From assembly GCF_024764835.1 (NCBI RefSeq), contig NZ_JALIGE010000074.1, forward strand, positions 393,243-457,242: DNA of 64,000 bases. Direction: 5' to 3'. The notes beneath the pieces were generated by a model. The model saw only the letters and a list, made by a program, of their open reading frames with translations. It was not told the origin of the DNA and did no database searches. This DNA comes from Scandinavium hiltneri (GTDB lineage Bacteria > Pseudomonadota > Gammaproteobacteria > Enterobacterales > Enterobacteriaceae). This document shows, piece after piece, positions 25,212 through 33,806 of this stretch. Numbering within the stretch: the first letter of the stretch is position 1; each line of letters begins with the position of its first letter. The position numbers and the translations under genes were made by a program.

Positions 25212-25961
25212 ATGGCAACGCACTTCGCAAGAGGGATCCTTACCGACGGGCACCTGCACTCAGTGCGGCTTTCTTCGTCCTGTCACAACGCGGCACGACA
25301 ACTGCCTCAGCATCGTCGGGCTCGTTATTTATCCTCCCGGGCGCTGCTCGCAGAACTGCTATTTATGCTTTATGGCACCAGCGAACTTCCCGAAATGGTT
25401 TTACGTCCCGATGGCAAACCAATGTTTCGCGACAGCAAACAACCGCATTTCTCCATCGCCTATGCCGGAAATATCGTCGGTGTCGCGCTGACCACCGAAG
25501 GCGAATGCGGCCTGGACATGGAGCTGCAGCCTACAACCCGCAGTGTTAACCGCCCCAGCACACCCGAAAATTATCCTTTCAGCAATAACGAATCGCTGTG
25601 GATCAAAAACCAAAACGATCCCAACGAAGCGCGAACGCAGCTGCTGGCCCTGCGCCAGAGTGTTCTCAAGCTGACCGGTGAAACCCAACACGATTCGCAG
25701 CAGTTGCTTCAACTCCTGCCAGGTTCTGGCCGCCTGCGTGCCGCCAAAATGCTACAAATAGAAGCCATTTGCGATGCAGAAGACGTGCTGGTGTGGTCAA
25801 TTGCCGCAACGCCTGCGATTGAACGACTGAAGGTCTGGGAGTTCGACAGCAAAGCCGGCTGGCGCGGCCTGCCGGATATGCAAATTCGCGCCAGCGAATC
25901 CGCGGCCCGCCTGATGCGTTTTACCAGCCTGCCTGCGGAAAAAGCGCTTATACTGAACTGA
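25212..25961 (+). CDS. 4'-phosphopantetheinyl transferase-like protein with altered motifs
   Basis: A 249-residue protein with Sfp-type PPTase layout. RPDGKPMF (65-72) precedes HFSIAYAGNIVGVAL and then GLDMEL with Asp102 and Glu104, the metal-binding pair. About 44 residues later comes LALRQSVLKLTG, the place of the W-x-x-K-E-[AS]-x-x-K-x-x-G motif, but with Arg148-Gln149 for Lys-Glu and no Trp. The SH motif is AY (Ala83-Tyr84). Family members transfer phosphopantetheine from CoA to carrier proteins; activity here is doubtful or atypical. ATG is preceded by GGAG. It stands alone before chrR with no synthase genes nearby. Confidence 0.75.
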   Translation: MATHFARGILTDGHLHSVRLSSSCHNAARQLPQHRRARYLSSRALLAELLFMLYGTSELPEMVLRPDGKPMFRDSKQPHFSIAYAGNIVGVALTTEGECGLDMELQPTTRSVNRPSTPENYPFSNNESLWIKNQNDPNEARTQLLALRQSVLKLTGETQHDSQQLLQLLPGSGRLRAAKMLQIEAICDAEDVLVWSIAATPAIERLKVWEFDSKAGWRGLPDMQIRASESAARLMRFTSLPAEKALILN

Positions 25962-25991
25962 CTTATCATGATGAAAATTAAAGGAGTAATC

Positions 25992-26558
25992 ATGTCTGAT
26001 GCGTTGAAAGTGGTGACATTACTGGGAAGCCTGCGCAAACACTCATTTAACGGTATGGTGGCGCGCACCCTGCCAAACATCGCCCCGGCGGGCATGGCGA
26101 TTTCCGCCCTGCCGTCGATTGGTGATATTCCGCTGTACGATGCCGACGTTCAGCAAGAAGAAGGTTTTCCGCAGAGCGTAGAAGCGCTGGCGGCGCAGAT
26201 TCGTGAGGCTGACGGCGTGGTGATTGTGACGCCAGAGTATAACTACTCCGTGCCTGGCGGCCTGAAAAATGCCATCGACTGGCTGTCACGTCTGCCAGAA
26301 CAACCGCTGGCCGGGAAGCCGGTGCTGATCCAGACCAGTTCGATGGGCGCGATTGGCGGTGCACGTTGCCAGTATCACCTGCGTCAGATTCTGGTATTCC
26401 TTGATGCGATGGTAATGAACAAACCGGAGTTTATGGGCGGAGTGATTCAAAACAAAGTCGACCCGCAAACGGGTGAAGTGATTGATCAGAGCACGCTCGA
26501 CCATCTGACCGGTCAGTTAACCGCGTTCGGGGATTATATTCAGCGAGTGAAAAAGTAA
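25992..26558 (+). CDS. chrR: NAD(P)H-dependent FMN reductase / quinone reductase ChrR
   Basis: A 188-residue flavodoxin-fold reductase. It has the FMN-phosphate loop GSLRKHSFN and the PEYNYSVPGGLKNAIDWLSR motif. E. coli ChrR (YieF) is a tetrameric FMN enzyme that reduces quinones and chromate and protects from oxidative stress. Start ATG 25992 after AAAGGAG, giving MSDALKVVTLLGSLRK and the E. coli length; the reading from 25968 is rejected. It lies 30 bases after the PPTase-like gene and may share its transcript. It ends at a two-way terminator shared with adeP. Confidence 0.95.
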   Translation: MSDALKVVTLLGSLRKHSFNGMVARTLPNIAPAGMAISALPSIGDIPLYDADVQQEEGFPQSVEALAAQIREADGVVIVTPEYNYSVPGGLKNAIDWLSRLPEQPLAGKPVLIQTSSMGAIGGARCQYHLRQILVFLDAMVMNKPEFMGGVIQNKVDPQTGEVIDQSTLDHLTGQLTAFGDYIQRVKK

Positions 26559-26610
26559 ATCAGATGAGTGCAACCTGATGCACTCTCCCACAGGGGCGGG
26601 TGCGCAAACT

Positions 26611-26640
26611 AAAAACGGCAACCCTTAGGTTGCCGTTTTA
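26611..26640. terminator. Bidirectional terminator between chrR and adeP
   Basis: AAAACGGCAACC (26612-26623) and GGTTGCCGTTTT (26628-26639) form a perfect 12-bp stem with a 4-base loop, with A and U tracts that serve both strands. Confidence 0.92.
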
Positions 26641-26661
26641 CATTTACCTGTTCGCTGTTTA

Positions 26662-27993
26662 TCAGTCGATAAACACAATCTTCAGGACGAACAGCACCGC
26701 AACAGAGATGACGCACGGGCTGAGATCGCGGAAACGACCGGTACCGATTTTCATCACGCAGTAAGAGATAAAGCCCAGTGCTATCCCTTCGGTAATAGAG
26801 AAGCTAAACGGCATCATCACCGCCGTAATAAACGCGGGAACGGCTTCGGTCAGGTCATCCCACTTAACGCGGGCGAGGCTGGACGTCATCAGTACGCCGA
26901 CATAAATCAGCGCACCTGCAGCAGCGTACGGCGGCACCATGCCAGCCAGCGGCGACAGGAAAATAACCAACAGGAACAGCAGACCGACAACGACTGCCGT
27001 CAGACCGGTACGGCCACCAACAGACACGCCTGATGAGGATTCAATGTACGCGGTAACGGAGGAAGTACCGATAAACGCACCGGCAACTGAAGAAATACTG
27101 TCGACGAACAGCGCCTGCTTCATGCGCGGGAATTTACCGTTTTCATCGGTCAGGCCCGCTTTGTCGGTCACGCCAATCAGGGTGCCGGAGGAGTCAAACA
27201 GGTTGACCAGCATGAAGGAGAAAATCACACCAGCCAGGCCGATGTTAAAGGAACCGGCCAGATCAACATGACCGATAACAGACGTCACATCCGGTGGCGT
27301 CGAAACGATACCCGAATAGTGAACATCGCCCAGCGCCCAACCCAACAAGGTAGTCACCACGATGGAAACCAGCACCGCCGCATGAATGTTACGGGAAGCC
27401 AGAATAGCAATGATGAAGAAGCCGAGAATGCCCAGCAGCACGCTGTGAGACGTCAAGTGGCCGATAGACACCAGCGTGTCTTTGTTGGCGACAATCACGC
27501 CGGCATTTTTCAGGCCCATCATGCCAATGAACAGGCCGATACCACTGGTGATCCCCACGCGTAGGCTCATTGGGATATTGGCAATCATCCAGTAGCGCAC
27601 GCGGAAAATGGTCAGCAACAGCAAACCAATCGCGCCCCAGAAAATCGCGCCCATACCCACTTGCCACGTAAGGCCCATCGCGCCGACCACGACAAACGCG
27701 AAGAAGGCGTTCAGGCCCATCGCGGGTGCCAGTGCAACCGGCAAGTTAGCAAACAGCCCCATCAGGATGCTGCCAAGTGCGGCGATAAGACAGGTGGTAA
27801 CGAAGACCGCACTGGTATCCATGCCCGCGGCACCCAGAATTTGCGGGTTCACAAAAACGATGTACACCATCGTCAGGAACGTTGTACAACCGGCAATCAC
27901 TTCTGTGCGTGCCGTCGTTCCGTGCTCGCGCAGTTTAAACACGCGCTGAAGCAGACCCTGACCCGACGTCTGGGTGTTTTGTTGTTGGCTCAT
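26662..27993 (-). CDS. adeP: Adenine permease AdeP (AzgA-type purine permease)
   Basis: A 443-residue inner-membrane protein with about 12-14 hydrophobic segments. It shows the NCS2/AzgA motifs REVIAGCTTFLTMVYI-like near residue 30, ALAPAMGLNAFFAF, LVNLFDSSGTLIGV and GTSSVTAYIESSSGV. E. coli AdeP (YieG) is a high-affinity proton-coupled adenine importer. It is divergent from yieH. A PurR-box-like palindrome lies in the 169-base gap, consistent with purine repression. Length is close to E. coli (445). Confidence 0.95.
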   Translation of the reverse strand: MSQQQNTQTSGQGLLQRVFKLREHGTTARTEVIAGCTTFLTMVYIVFVNPQILGAAGMDTSAVFVTTCLIAALGSILMGLFANLPVALAPAMGLNAFFAFVVVGAMGLTWQVGMGAIFWGAIGLLLLTIFRVRYWMIANIPMSLRVGITSGIGLFIGMMGLKNAGVIVANKDTLVSIGHLTSHSVLLGILGFFIIAILASRNIHAAVLVSIVVTTLLGWALGDVHYSGIVSTPPDVTSVIGHVDLAGSFNIGLAGVIFSFMLVNLFDSSGTLIGVTDKAGLTDENGKFPRMKQALFVDSISSVAGAFIGTSSVTAYIESSSGVSVGGRTGLTAVVVGLLFLLVIFLSPLAGMVPPYAAAGALIYVGVLMTSSLARVKWDDLTEAVPAFITAVMMPFSFSITEGIALGFISYCVMKIGTGRFRDLSPCVISVAVLFVLKIVFID

Positions 27994-28096
27994 CTTCTGG
28001 TTCCAAACTAAGGAGGGGAAAATTCGTCGCTATCCTATACCAAAATGCGACAATAGGGAGGTGTACGACACATTTTTTTTCATTGATTTTGCTTAT

Positions 28097-28112
28097 ACGG
28101 CAACGATTGCGT
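28097..28112. promoter_or_regulatory. Candidate PurR operator between adeP and yieH
   Basis: ACGGCAACGATTGCGT; its complement, ACGCAATCGTTGCCGT, matches the PurR palindrome ACGCAAACGTTTGCGT at 13 of 16 positions, including the central CG. It is placed between a purine transporter and yieH. The match was judged by eye. Confidence 0.55.
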
Positions 28113-28162
28113 GGGGCAAATTGTATTACGTAAACGTTAAACTTGTGACAACAGGAAACGGC

Positions 28163-28828
28163 ATGTCCAGTATTGAGGCGGTATTTTTCGACTGCGATGG
28201 CACGCTCGTCGACAGTGAAGTGATTTGCTCCCGGGCATATGTCCACATGTTCCGGGAATTCGGTATCACTCTTGAGCTTGAAACGATTTTTAAGCGTTTT
28301 AAAGGCGTGAAGCTGTACGAGATTATCGACACCATCAACGCCGAACACGGTGTGAATCTGGTGAAAGAGACGCTGGAACCGGTGTATCGTGCCGAAGTTG
28401 CACGGCTGTTCGACAGCGAGCTGGAAGTCATAGCTGGCGCGAATGATTTGCTGGACGCGATGACGGTGCCGATGTGCATCGTCTCCAACGGCCCGGTGAG
28501 CAAAATGCAACATTCGCTGGGGAACACGGGTTTGCTGCATCATTTCCCGGACAAACTGTTCAGCGGGTATGACATTCAGGCCTGGAAGCCCGATCCGGCG
28601 TTGATGTACCACGCGGCGAAAGCGATGAATGTAGATCCGGTGAACTGTGTGCTGGTGGATGATTCGAGCGCGGGCGCAATGTCCGGCGTGGCGGCGGGGA
28701 TGGAGGTCTTTTACTTCTGCGCCGATCCGCATAATCAGCCGATCGACCATCCGAAAGTGACGACCTTTACCTCGCTGGAGGAATTACCGGGGTTGTGGAA
28801 AGCGCGGGGTTGGGAGATTACGCGTTAG
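28163..28828 (+). CDS. yieH: HAD phosphatase YieH (6-phosphogluconate phosphatase)
   Basis: A 221-residue HAD hydrolase of the beta-phosphoglucomutase-like subfamily. Motif I is VFFDCDGTLVDSE, motif II IVSNGP, motif III around WKPDP, and motif IV VDDSSAGA. E. coli YieH dephosphorylates 6-phosphogluconate and purine phosphates in vitro. Start ATG 28163 (MSSIEAVFF) preceded by AGGAAA; the reading from 27974 covers the divergent promoter region and is rejected. In E. coli the bgl genes follow; here phoU follows directly, separated by a palindromic repeat. Confidence 0.95.
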   Translation: MSSIEAVFFDCDGTLVDSEVICSRAYVHMFREFGITLELETIFKRFKGVKLYEIIDTINAEHGVNLVKETLEPVYRAEVARLFDSELEVIAGANDLLDAMTVPMCIVSNGPVSKMQHSLGNTGLLHHFPDKLFSGYDIQAWKPDPALMYHAAKAMNVDPVNCVLVDDSSAGAMSGVAAGMEVFYFCADPHNQPIDHPKVTTFTSLEELPGLWKARGWEITR

Positions 28829-28831
28829 TTT

Positions 28832-28900
28832 CCCCTCACATCGGCCTTCTCCCCAAAGGGTTTCCCTCTCCCCCAGTGGGGAGAGGGTTAGGATGAGGGG
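28832..28900. repeat. Interspersed palindromic repeat between yieH and phoU
   Basis: Outer arms CCCCTCA/TGAGGGG (28832-28838, 28894-28900) enclose an inner perfect stem CCCTCTCCCC/GGGGAGAGGG (28864-28873, 28878-28887) with a CAGT loop. This matches a CCCTCTCCCC-type extragenic palindrome common in many enterobacterial genomes. It sits where convergent yieH and phoU transcripts meet and may act as their transcription barrier. Confidence 0.75.
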
Positions 28901-28908
28901 TTTAAAAC

Positions 28909-29634
28909 TCACTCTTTCGGATCTTTACCCGCCAGCAGTTTATCCAGCTCGTCGCCACCCACGTGACGGAAATCCTGTCCTTTCACGAAATAGAAGATGT
29001 ATTCGCAAATGTTCTGACAACGGTCGCCGATACGCTCGATTGAACGGGCGCAGAACAGCGCGGTCAGCACGCTTGGAATGGTGCGGGAGTCTTCCATCAT
29101 GTAGGTCATCAACTGACGCACAATGCCTTCATACTCCTGATCGACCTTTTTATCTTCGCGATAGATTCGCACCGCTTCATCCAGGTCCATACGCGCAAAC
29201 GCATCGAGCACATCATGCAGCATTTGCACGGTATGGCGCCCCAAAGACTCGAGGCTCACCAACAGGGGCTGATGCTGCTGCGAGAACTTCTCCAGCGCGG
29301 TGCGGCAAATTTTGTCCGCCACATCACCAATACGTTCCAGCTCGGCAATGGTCTTGATGATAGCCATCACCAGGCGCAGATCGCTGGCGGTTGGCTGACG
29401 TTTGGCGATGATACGCACACAGGCTTCATCGATGGCCACTTCCATCATATTGACCTGTTTATCACCGTCGATAACGCGTTTGGCCAGCTCCTGATCCTGA
29501 TTGTGCATCGCGGTGATGGCGTCAGAAAGCTGCTTTTCCACCAGCCCGCCCATGGTCATCACCTGAGTGCGGATATGCTCCAGCTCTGCGTTGAACTGGC
29601 CGGAAATGTGTTTATTAAGGTTTAGGTTGTCCAT
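28909..29634 (-). CDS. phoU: Phosphate signalling protein PhoU
   Basis: A 241-residue all-helical protein made of two PhoU repeats, each with the metal-binding E-x-x-x-D motif (ELERIGDVADKI and RSIERIGDRCQNI). It links the PstSCAB transporter with the PhoR sensor and keeps the Pho regulon off when phosphate is plentiful. Start ATG 29632-29634 (MDNLNLNKHISGQF); the longer frame to 29754 runs into pstB and is rejected. It is the last gene of the pst operon, 37 bases after pstB. Confidence 0.98.
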   Translation of the reverse strand: MDNLNLNKHISGQFNAELEHIRTQVMTMGGLVEKQLSDAITAMHNQDQELAKRVIDGDKQVNMMEVAIDEACVRIIAKRQPTASDLRLVMAIIKTIAELERIGDVADKICRTALEKFSQQHQPLLVSLESLGRHTVQMLHDVLDAFARMDLDEAVRIYREDKKVDQEYEGIVRQLMTYMMEDSRTIPSVLTALFCARSIERIGDRCQNICEYIFYFVKGQDFRHVGGDELDKLLAGKDPKE

Positions 29635-29671
29635 TGTTCCTCCAATTGCCCCAGAAATATAAAGGGGCAAA

Positions 29672-30445
29672 TCAACCGTAGCGGCCAGTAATGTAGTCTT
29701 CAGTTTGTTTCTTCGCAGGCTTGGTAAACAGATCGTCGGTATTGCTGAATTCAATCAGTTCGCCAAGATACATAAACGCAGTGTGGTCGGAACAACGCGC
29801 CGCCTGCTGCATGTTATGGGTCACGATGACCACGGTGTAATCCTGCTTCAGTTCGGTGATGAGTTCTTCAATGCGCCCGGTAGAAATCGGGTCCAGCGCT
29901 GAACACGGCTCATCAAGCAGCAAAACTTCCGGACGAATCGCGATACCGCGAGCGATGCACAGACGCTGCTGCTGACCACCGGAGAGAGAATATCCGCTCT
30001 GGTGCAGTTTATCTTTGGTTTCGTTCCACAATGCGGCCTTGGTCAACGCCCACTGCACGCGCTCGTCCATATCGGCACGCGATAGCTTTTCAAACAGGCG
30101 CACGCCGAAGGCGATGTTGTCATAAATCGACATCGGGAACGGCGTCGGCTTCTGGAACACCATGCCGACTTTGGCGCGCAACAGGGCGATATCCTGGGTA
30201 TTCGTCAGAATGTTGTCGCCATCCAGTAAAATTTCACCTTCAGCGCGCTGCTCCGGATACAGCTCAAACATTTTGTTGAACGTGCGCAGCAGGGTCGATT
30301 TACCACACCCTGACGGGCCGATAAACGCGGTGACCTGGTTCTTGGCAATATCCAGGTTGATGTTCTTCAGGGCATGGAATTTGCCGTAGTAAAAGTTCAA
30401 ATCGCGAACAGCAATTTTTCCCGGGGCGGTATTCACCATACTCAT
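29672..30445 (-). CDS. pstB: Phosphate ABC transporter ATPase PstB
   Basis: A 257-residue ABC ATPase that powers phosphate import. Walker A is GPSGCGKST, the Q-loop FQKPTPFP, the signature SLSGGQQQR, Walker B VLLLDEPCSAL, and the H-loop VTHNMQQ. Start ATG 30443-30445 (MSMVNTAPGK), the E. coli length; the upstream in-frame reading to 30484 is rejected. It lies 60 bases after pstA and 37 bases before phoU. Confidence 0.98.
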   Translation of the reverse strand: MSMVNTAPGKIAVRDLNFYYGKFHALKNINLDIAKNQVTAFIGPSGCGKSTLLRTFNKMFELYPEQRAEGEILLDGDNILTNTQDIALLRAKVGMVFQKPTPFPMSIYDNIAFGVRLFEKLSRADMDERVQWALTKAALWNETKDKLHQSGYSLSGGQQQRLCIARGIAIRPEVLLLDEPCSALDPISTGRIEELITELKQDYTVVIVTHNMQQAARCSDHTAFMYLGELIEFSNTDDLFTKPAKKQTEDYITGRYG

Positions 30446-30505
30446 CTCAATCTCTTCCTCATCCGGTGCCGCACGGGGCCGCACCGCAAAAATTTAACCG
30501 TGTTT

Positions 30506-31384
30506 CTACTTCGCGAAAATGACGCGCGCCAGAATGTTAAGCAACAGTACGCACAGGGTAATGATCAGCACCCCGGCCCAGGCCAGCTGTTGCCATTCGG
30601 CAAACGGGCTCATGGCAAATTTGAATATGGTCACCGGCAGGTTGGCAATTGGCTGCATCATGTCGGTGCTCCAGAACTGGTTCGAGAGCGCGGTAAACAG
30701 CAGCGGTGCGGTTTCGCCAGCGATACGTGCAATAGCCAGCAGAACGCCGGTCATGATCCCGGAAATCGACGCTTTCAGCGTGATGGCAGAAATCATTTTC
30801 CACTTCGGCGTGCCCAGCGCATACGCCGCTTCACGCAGGCTGTCCGGAACCAGTTTCAGCATGTTCTCGGTGGTACGAATGACAATTGGCACCTGCAGCA
30901 GCGCCAGCGCAATGACGCCCGCCCAACCGGAGAAGTGCTGCATCTTCGCCACAACGATGGTGTAGACGAACAGGCCAACAACGATAGACGGCGCGGAAAG
31001 CAGAATGTCGTTGATGAAGCGAATCACTTCGGCAAGCCAAGATTTGCGGCCATACTCCGCCAGCCAAATTCCCGCCATGATACCCAGCGGCGTCCCGACC
31101 ACGGTCGACCACAGGATAAGCAGGCCGCTACCGGCCAGGGCATTCGCCAGACCACCGCCCGCCGTGTTCGGCGGCGGCGTCATTTCGGTGAACAGCGCCA
31201 GCGACATCCCATCAATCCCACGCGTGACCGTCGAGAACAAGATCCACACCAGCCAGAACAGGCCAAACACCATGGTTCCCATCGACAGCGTCAGCGCAAT
31301 GCGGTTTTTGAATCGACGACGCGCCTGCATTTTGCGGCGAGACTCGATGAGCTCAGGTGTGGTTTGCATTTCTAACGTCGCCAT
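30506..31384 (-). CDS. pstA: Phosphate ABC transporter permease PstA
   Basis: A 292-residue inner-membrane permease with about six transmembrane segments and the EAA loop EAAYALGTPKWKMI that contacts PstB. It pairs with PstC to form the channel. Its ATG shares one base with the pstC stop (TAATG). It ends at ARVIFAK, four residues shorter than my recollection of the E. coli C-terminus, a harmless tail difference. Confidence 0.97.
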   Translation of the reverse strand: MATLEMQTTPELIESRRKMQARRRFKNRIALTLSMGTMVFGLFWLVWILFSTVTRGIDGMSLALFTEMTPPPNTAGGGLANALAGSGLLILWSTVVGTPLGIMAGIWLAEYGRKSWLAEVIRFINDILLSAPSIVVGLFVYTIVVAKMQHFSGWAGVIALALLQVPIVIRTTENMLKLVPDSLREAAYALGTPKWKMISAITLKASISGIMTGVLLAIARIAGETAPLLFTALSNQFWSTDMMQPIANLPVTIFKFAMSPFAEWQQLAWAGVLIITLCVLLLNILARVIFAK

Positions 31385-32343
31385 TAGCGTGCCCCCTCGT
31401 TTTTCGCGAGGCGTTTAACCATCAGCTTGGAAATGGCCAGCACGATAAAGGTGATAACAAACAGGATCAGGCCGAGCTCCATTAACGCCGAGACGTGCAG
31501 CCCGGATTCCGCTTCAGCGAACTCATTGGCGAGCGCAGAGGTAATACTGTTGCCCGGCATATACAGAGACGCGCTGTCGAGCTGGTAGGTGTTACCGATA
31601 ATGAACGTCACTGCCATCGTTTCACCGAGCGCGCGACCCAGGCCAAGCATCACCCCACCAATCACTCCATTTTTGGTGAACGGCAGAACGATACGCCAGA
31701 TAACTTCCCAGGTGGTGCAGCCGATGCCATAGGCCGACTCTTTCATCATCACCGGGGTTTGTTCGAACACATCACGCATCACTGCGGCGATGTAAGGAAT
31801 AATCATGATGGCGAGGATAACCCCCGCAGCCAGCAGGCCGATACCAAACGCGGGGCCAGAGAACAGGGCGCCAACGAAGGGAATGGTAGACAGCACGTTG
31901 CCCACCGGCTCCTGGAAGTAGGTCGCAAACAGCGGGGCAAAGATAAACAGGCCCCACATGCCGTAAACGATACTCGGGATAGCGGCTAACAGTTCAATCG
32001 CGATACCCAGCGGGCGCTTCAGCCAATTTGGTGCCAGCTCCGTCAGGAACAGGGCGATACCGAAACTCACCGGAACGGCAATCAGCAGGGCGATAACGGA
32101 GGTCACGATCGTGCCGTAAATAGGCACCAGCGCACCGTAGATATCATTCGGTGCATCCCATTCTTTGGTCCACAGGAAGGAGAAACCAAATTTCTGGATG
32201 CTCGGCCAGGAAGAAATGATCAGGGAAACAATTATGCCGCCCAGCATCAATAGCACAATCAGCGCCGCCAGTTTTACCAGCACGCCGAAAATAATGTCAC
32301 CCTTTTTACCCGGTGGGTTAAATGCAGGCTTGGTTGCAGCCAT
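31384..32343 (-). CDS. pstC: Phosphate ABC transporter permease PstC
   Basis: A 319-residue inner-membrane permease with six or more hydrophobic segments and the EAA-like loop KESAYGIGCTTWEVIWRI. It is the partner of PstA in the high-affinity phosphate channel. It starts MAATKPAFNPPGKKGDII. It is separated from pstS by a 126-base gap containing a REP pair, and overlaps pstA by one base. Confidence 0.97.
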   Translation of the reverse strand: MAATKPAFNPPGKKGDIIFGVLVKLAALIVLLMLGGIIVSLIISSWPSIQKFGFSFLWTKEWDAPNDIYGALVPIYGTIVTSVIALLIAVPVSFGIALFLTELAPNWLKRPLGIAIELLAAIPSIVYGMWGLFIFAPLFATYFQEPVGNVLSTIPFVGALFSGPAFGIGLLAAGVILAIMIIPYIAAVMRDVFEQTPVMMKESAYGIGCTTWEVIWRIVLPFTKNGVIGGVMLGLGRALGETMAVTFIIGNTYQLDSASLYMPGNSITSALANEFAEAESGLHVSALMELGLILFVITFIVLAISKLMVKRLAKNEGAR

Positions 32344-32377
32344 AAATTACTCTTCAGTTAAAGACGTCTTACGAATA

Positions 32378-32449
32378 TGCCCGGTGGCGCTTCGCTTACC
32401 GGGCCTACAAACTGAACTGTAGGGCGGGTAAGCGAAGCGCCACCCGCCA
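32378..32449. repeat. REP pair (BIME) between pstS and pstC
   Basis: Two inverted units face each other. The first is TGCCCGGTGGCGCTTCGC onward (32378-32408). The second is its partner with GGGTAAGCGAAGCGCCACCC (32425-32444). The 'GCG-AAGCG-CCACC' core is the enterobacterial REP/PU type. The position after the periplasmic binding protein gene fits protection of pstS mRNA from 3' decay. Confidence 0.85.
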
Positions 32450-32469
32450 TCTTCGTCAAAAATATTCTG

Positions 32470-33510
32470 TTAGTACAGCGCTTTACCGCTGCTGTCTTTC
32501 ACGTTGGTTTTCCATGCAGCACGTACCTGCTCAACCACGCTATCCGGCAGTGAAGCGTAATCCAGTGCGTTAGCTTCTTTGGCGCCATTTTTGTAGGCCC
32601 AGTCGAAGAACTTCAGCACTTCAACACCCTGCTCTGGTTTCTTCTGATCTTTGTGAACCAGAATGAAGGTAGTAGAAGTGATTGGCCACACGTCGTCGCC
32701 TTTCTGGTTAGTCAGGTCCTGAGCGAAGGATTTGCTCCAGTCAGCGCCCTTCGCGGCGTTGGCAAAGCTTTCTTCGGTCGGGCTCACGGACTTACCGTCA
32801 GCGGAAATCAGTTTGGTGTACGCCAGGTTGTTCTGCTTAGCGTAAGCGTATTCTACGTAGCCGATTGAGCCAGGCAGACGCTGAACGAAGGCAGCGATGC
32901 CGTCATTGCCTTTACCACCCAGACCGGTCGGCCAGTTAACGGTAGAGCCTGCACCTATTTTCGATTTCCACTCATCGTTCACCTTAGACAGGTAGCTGGT
33001 GAACACGTACGAGGTACCGGACCCGTCTGCGCGACGAACAACCGCGATGTTCTGAGAAGGCAGTTTCTTGCCCGGGTTCAGCTTAGTAATCGCTTCGTCA
33101 TCCCACTTCTTGATTTTACCGAGGTAGATGTCGCCGAGGGTTTTACCGTCGAGTACCAGCTCACCGGATTTGAAGCCTGGCAGGTTAACCGCCAGAACGA
33201 CGCCGCCGATAACGGTCGGGAACTGGAACAGGCCTTCCTGAGAGAGTTTTTCATCAGTCAGTGGCGCATCGGAAGCACCGAAATCCACAGTGTTGGCAGT
33301 AATCTGCTTCACACCGCCGGAGGAACCAATACCCTGATAGTTGACCTTGTTACCGGTCTCTTTCTGGTAGGTATCTGCCCATTTGGCATACACCGGCGCA
33401 GGGAAGGTTGCACCGGCACCCGTCAGGCTTGCTGCTGCCAACGCAGAGAAAGCGCTCATCGATAAGGTCGCGGCGACAACAGTTGCGACAGTGGTACGCA
33501 TAACTTTCAT
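32470..33510 (-). CDS. pstS: Periplasmic phosphate-binding protein PstS
   Basis: A 346-residue binding protein for the PstCAB importer. MKVMRTTVATVVAATLSMSA is the start of a signal peptide, probably cleaved after SALA before ASLTGAGATFPAP. Ligand-binding stretches GAGATFPAPVY, GASDAPL and RRADGSGTSYVF are present. First gene of the operon and the strongest expressed, with phosphate-starvation Pho boxes upstream and a REP pair downstream. Same length as E. coli. Confidence 0.98.
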   Translation of the reverse strand: MKVMRTTVATVVAATLSMSAFSALAAASLTGAGATFPAPVYAKWADTYQKETGNKVNYQGIGSSGGVKQITANTVDFGASDAPLTDEKLSQEGLFQFPTVIGGVVLAVNLPGFKSGELVLDGKTLGDIYLGKIKKWDDEAITKLNPGKKLPSQNIAVVRRADGSGTSYVFTSYLSKVNDEWKSKIGAGSTVNWPTGLGGKGNDGIAAFVQRLPGSIGYVEYAYAKQNNLAYTKLISADGKSVSPTEESFANAAKGADWSKSFAQDLTNQKGDDVWPITSTTFILVHKDQKKPEQGVEVLKFFDWAYKNGAKEANALDYASLPDSVVEQVRAAWKTNVKDSSGKALY

Positions 33511-33560
33511 AATGTCTCCTGCAGATTTCGTAAATCGTTGTTTAAGTGGCTACGTTGAGC

Positions 33561-33605
33561 AAAATAGGACAAACAGGTGACAGTTAAATGTACGAAATAT
33601 GACAG
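33561..33605 (-). promoter_or_regulatory. pstS promoter with four Pho-box repeats
   Basis: Read on the minus strand: CTGTCAT (33599-33605), CGTACAT (33588-33594), CTGTCAC (33577-33583) and TTGTCCT (33566-33572), spaced exactly 11 bp apart. These are PhoB half-site repeats standing in place of a -35. The -10 TATTTT follows (33561-33566). PhoB activates under phosphate limitation. Confidence 0.92.
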
Positions 33606-33773
33606 TTTTATTACGCTGAAAATTTAGCTTAAATATTTGAGTGTTTTTTATTAATAATCAAATAGTTAGTTTTATTTGTGACATTGTGTTGTCAGTAAAG
33701 TTTTCTTTTTATGACACTGCAAACGTTAGCTGAATATGACAGATTGTCATGTTTATGACGGGGAATAGAGAAG

Positions 33774-33797
33774 AAAAAAGCCCTGCGGGAGCAGGGC
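33774..33797 (-). terminator. glmS terminator
   Basis: GCCCTGC (33780-33786) and GCAGGGC (33791-33797) form a stem with a GGGA loop and, on the minus strand, a run of U (A-run 33774-33779). It separates the glmUS operon from pstS. The 33606-33773 stretch between it and the Pho boxes is AT-rich with scattered TGACA-like motifs. Confidence 0.9.
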
Positions 33798-33806
33798 CTT
33801 CGGGGA

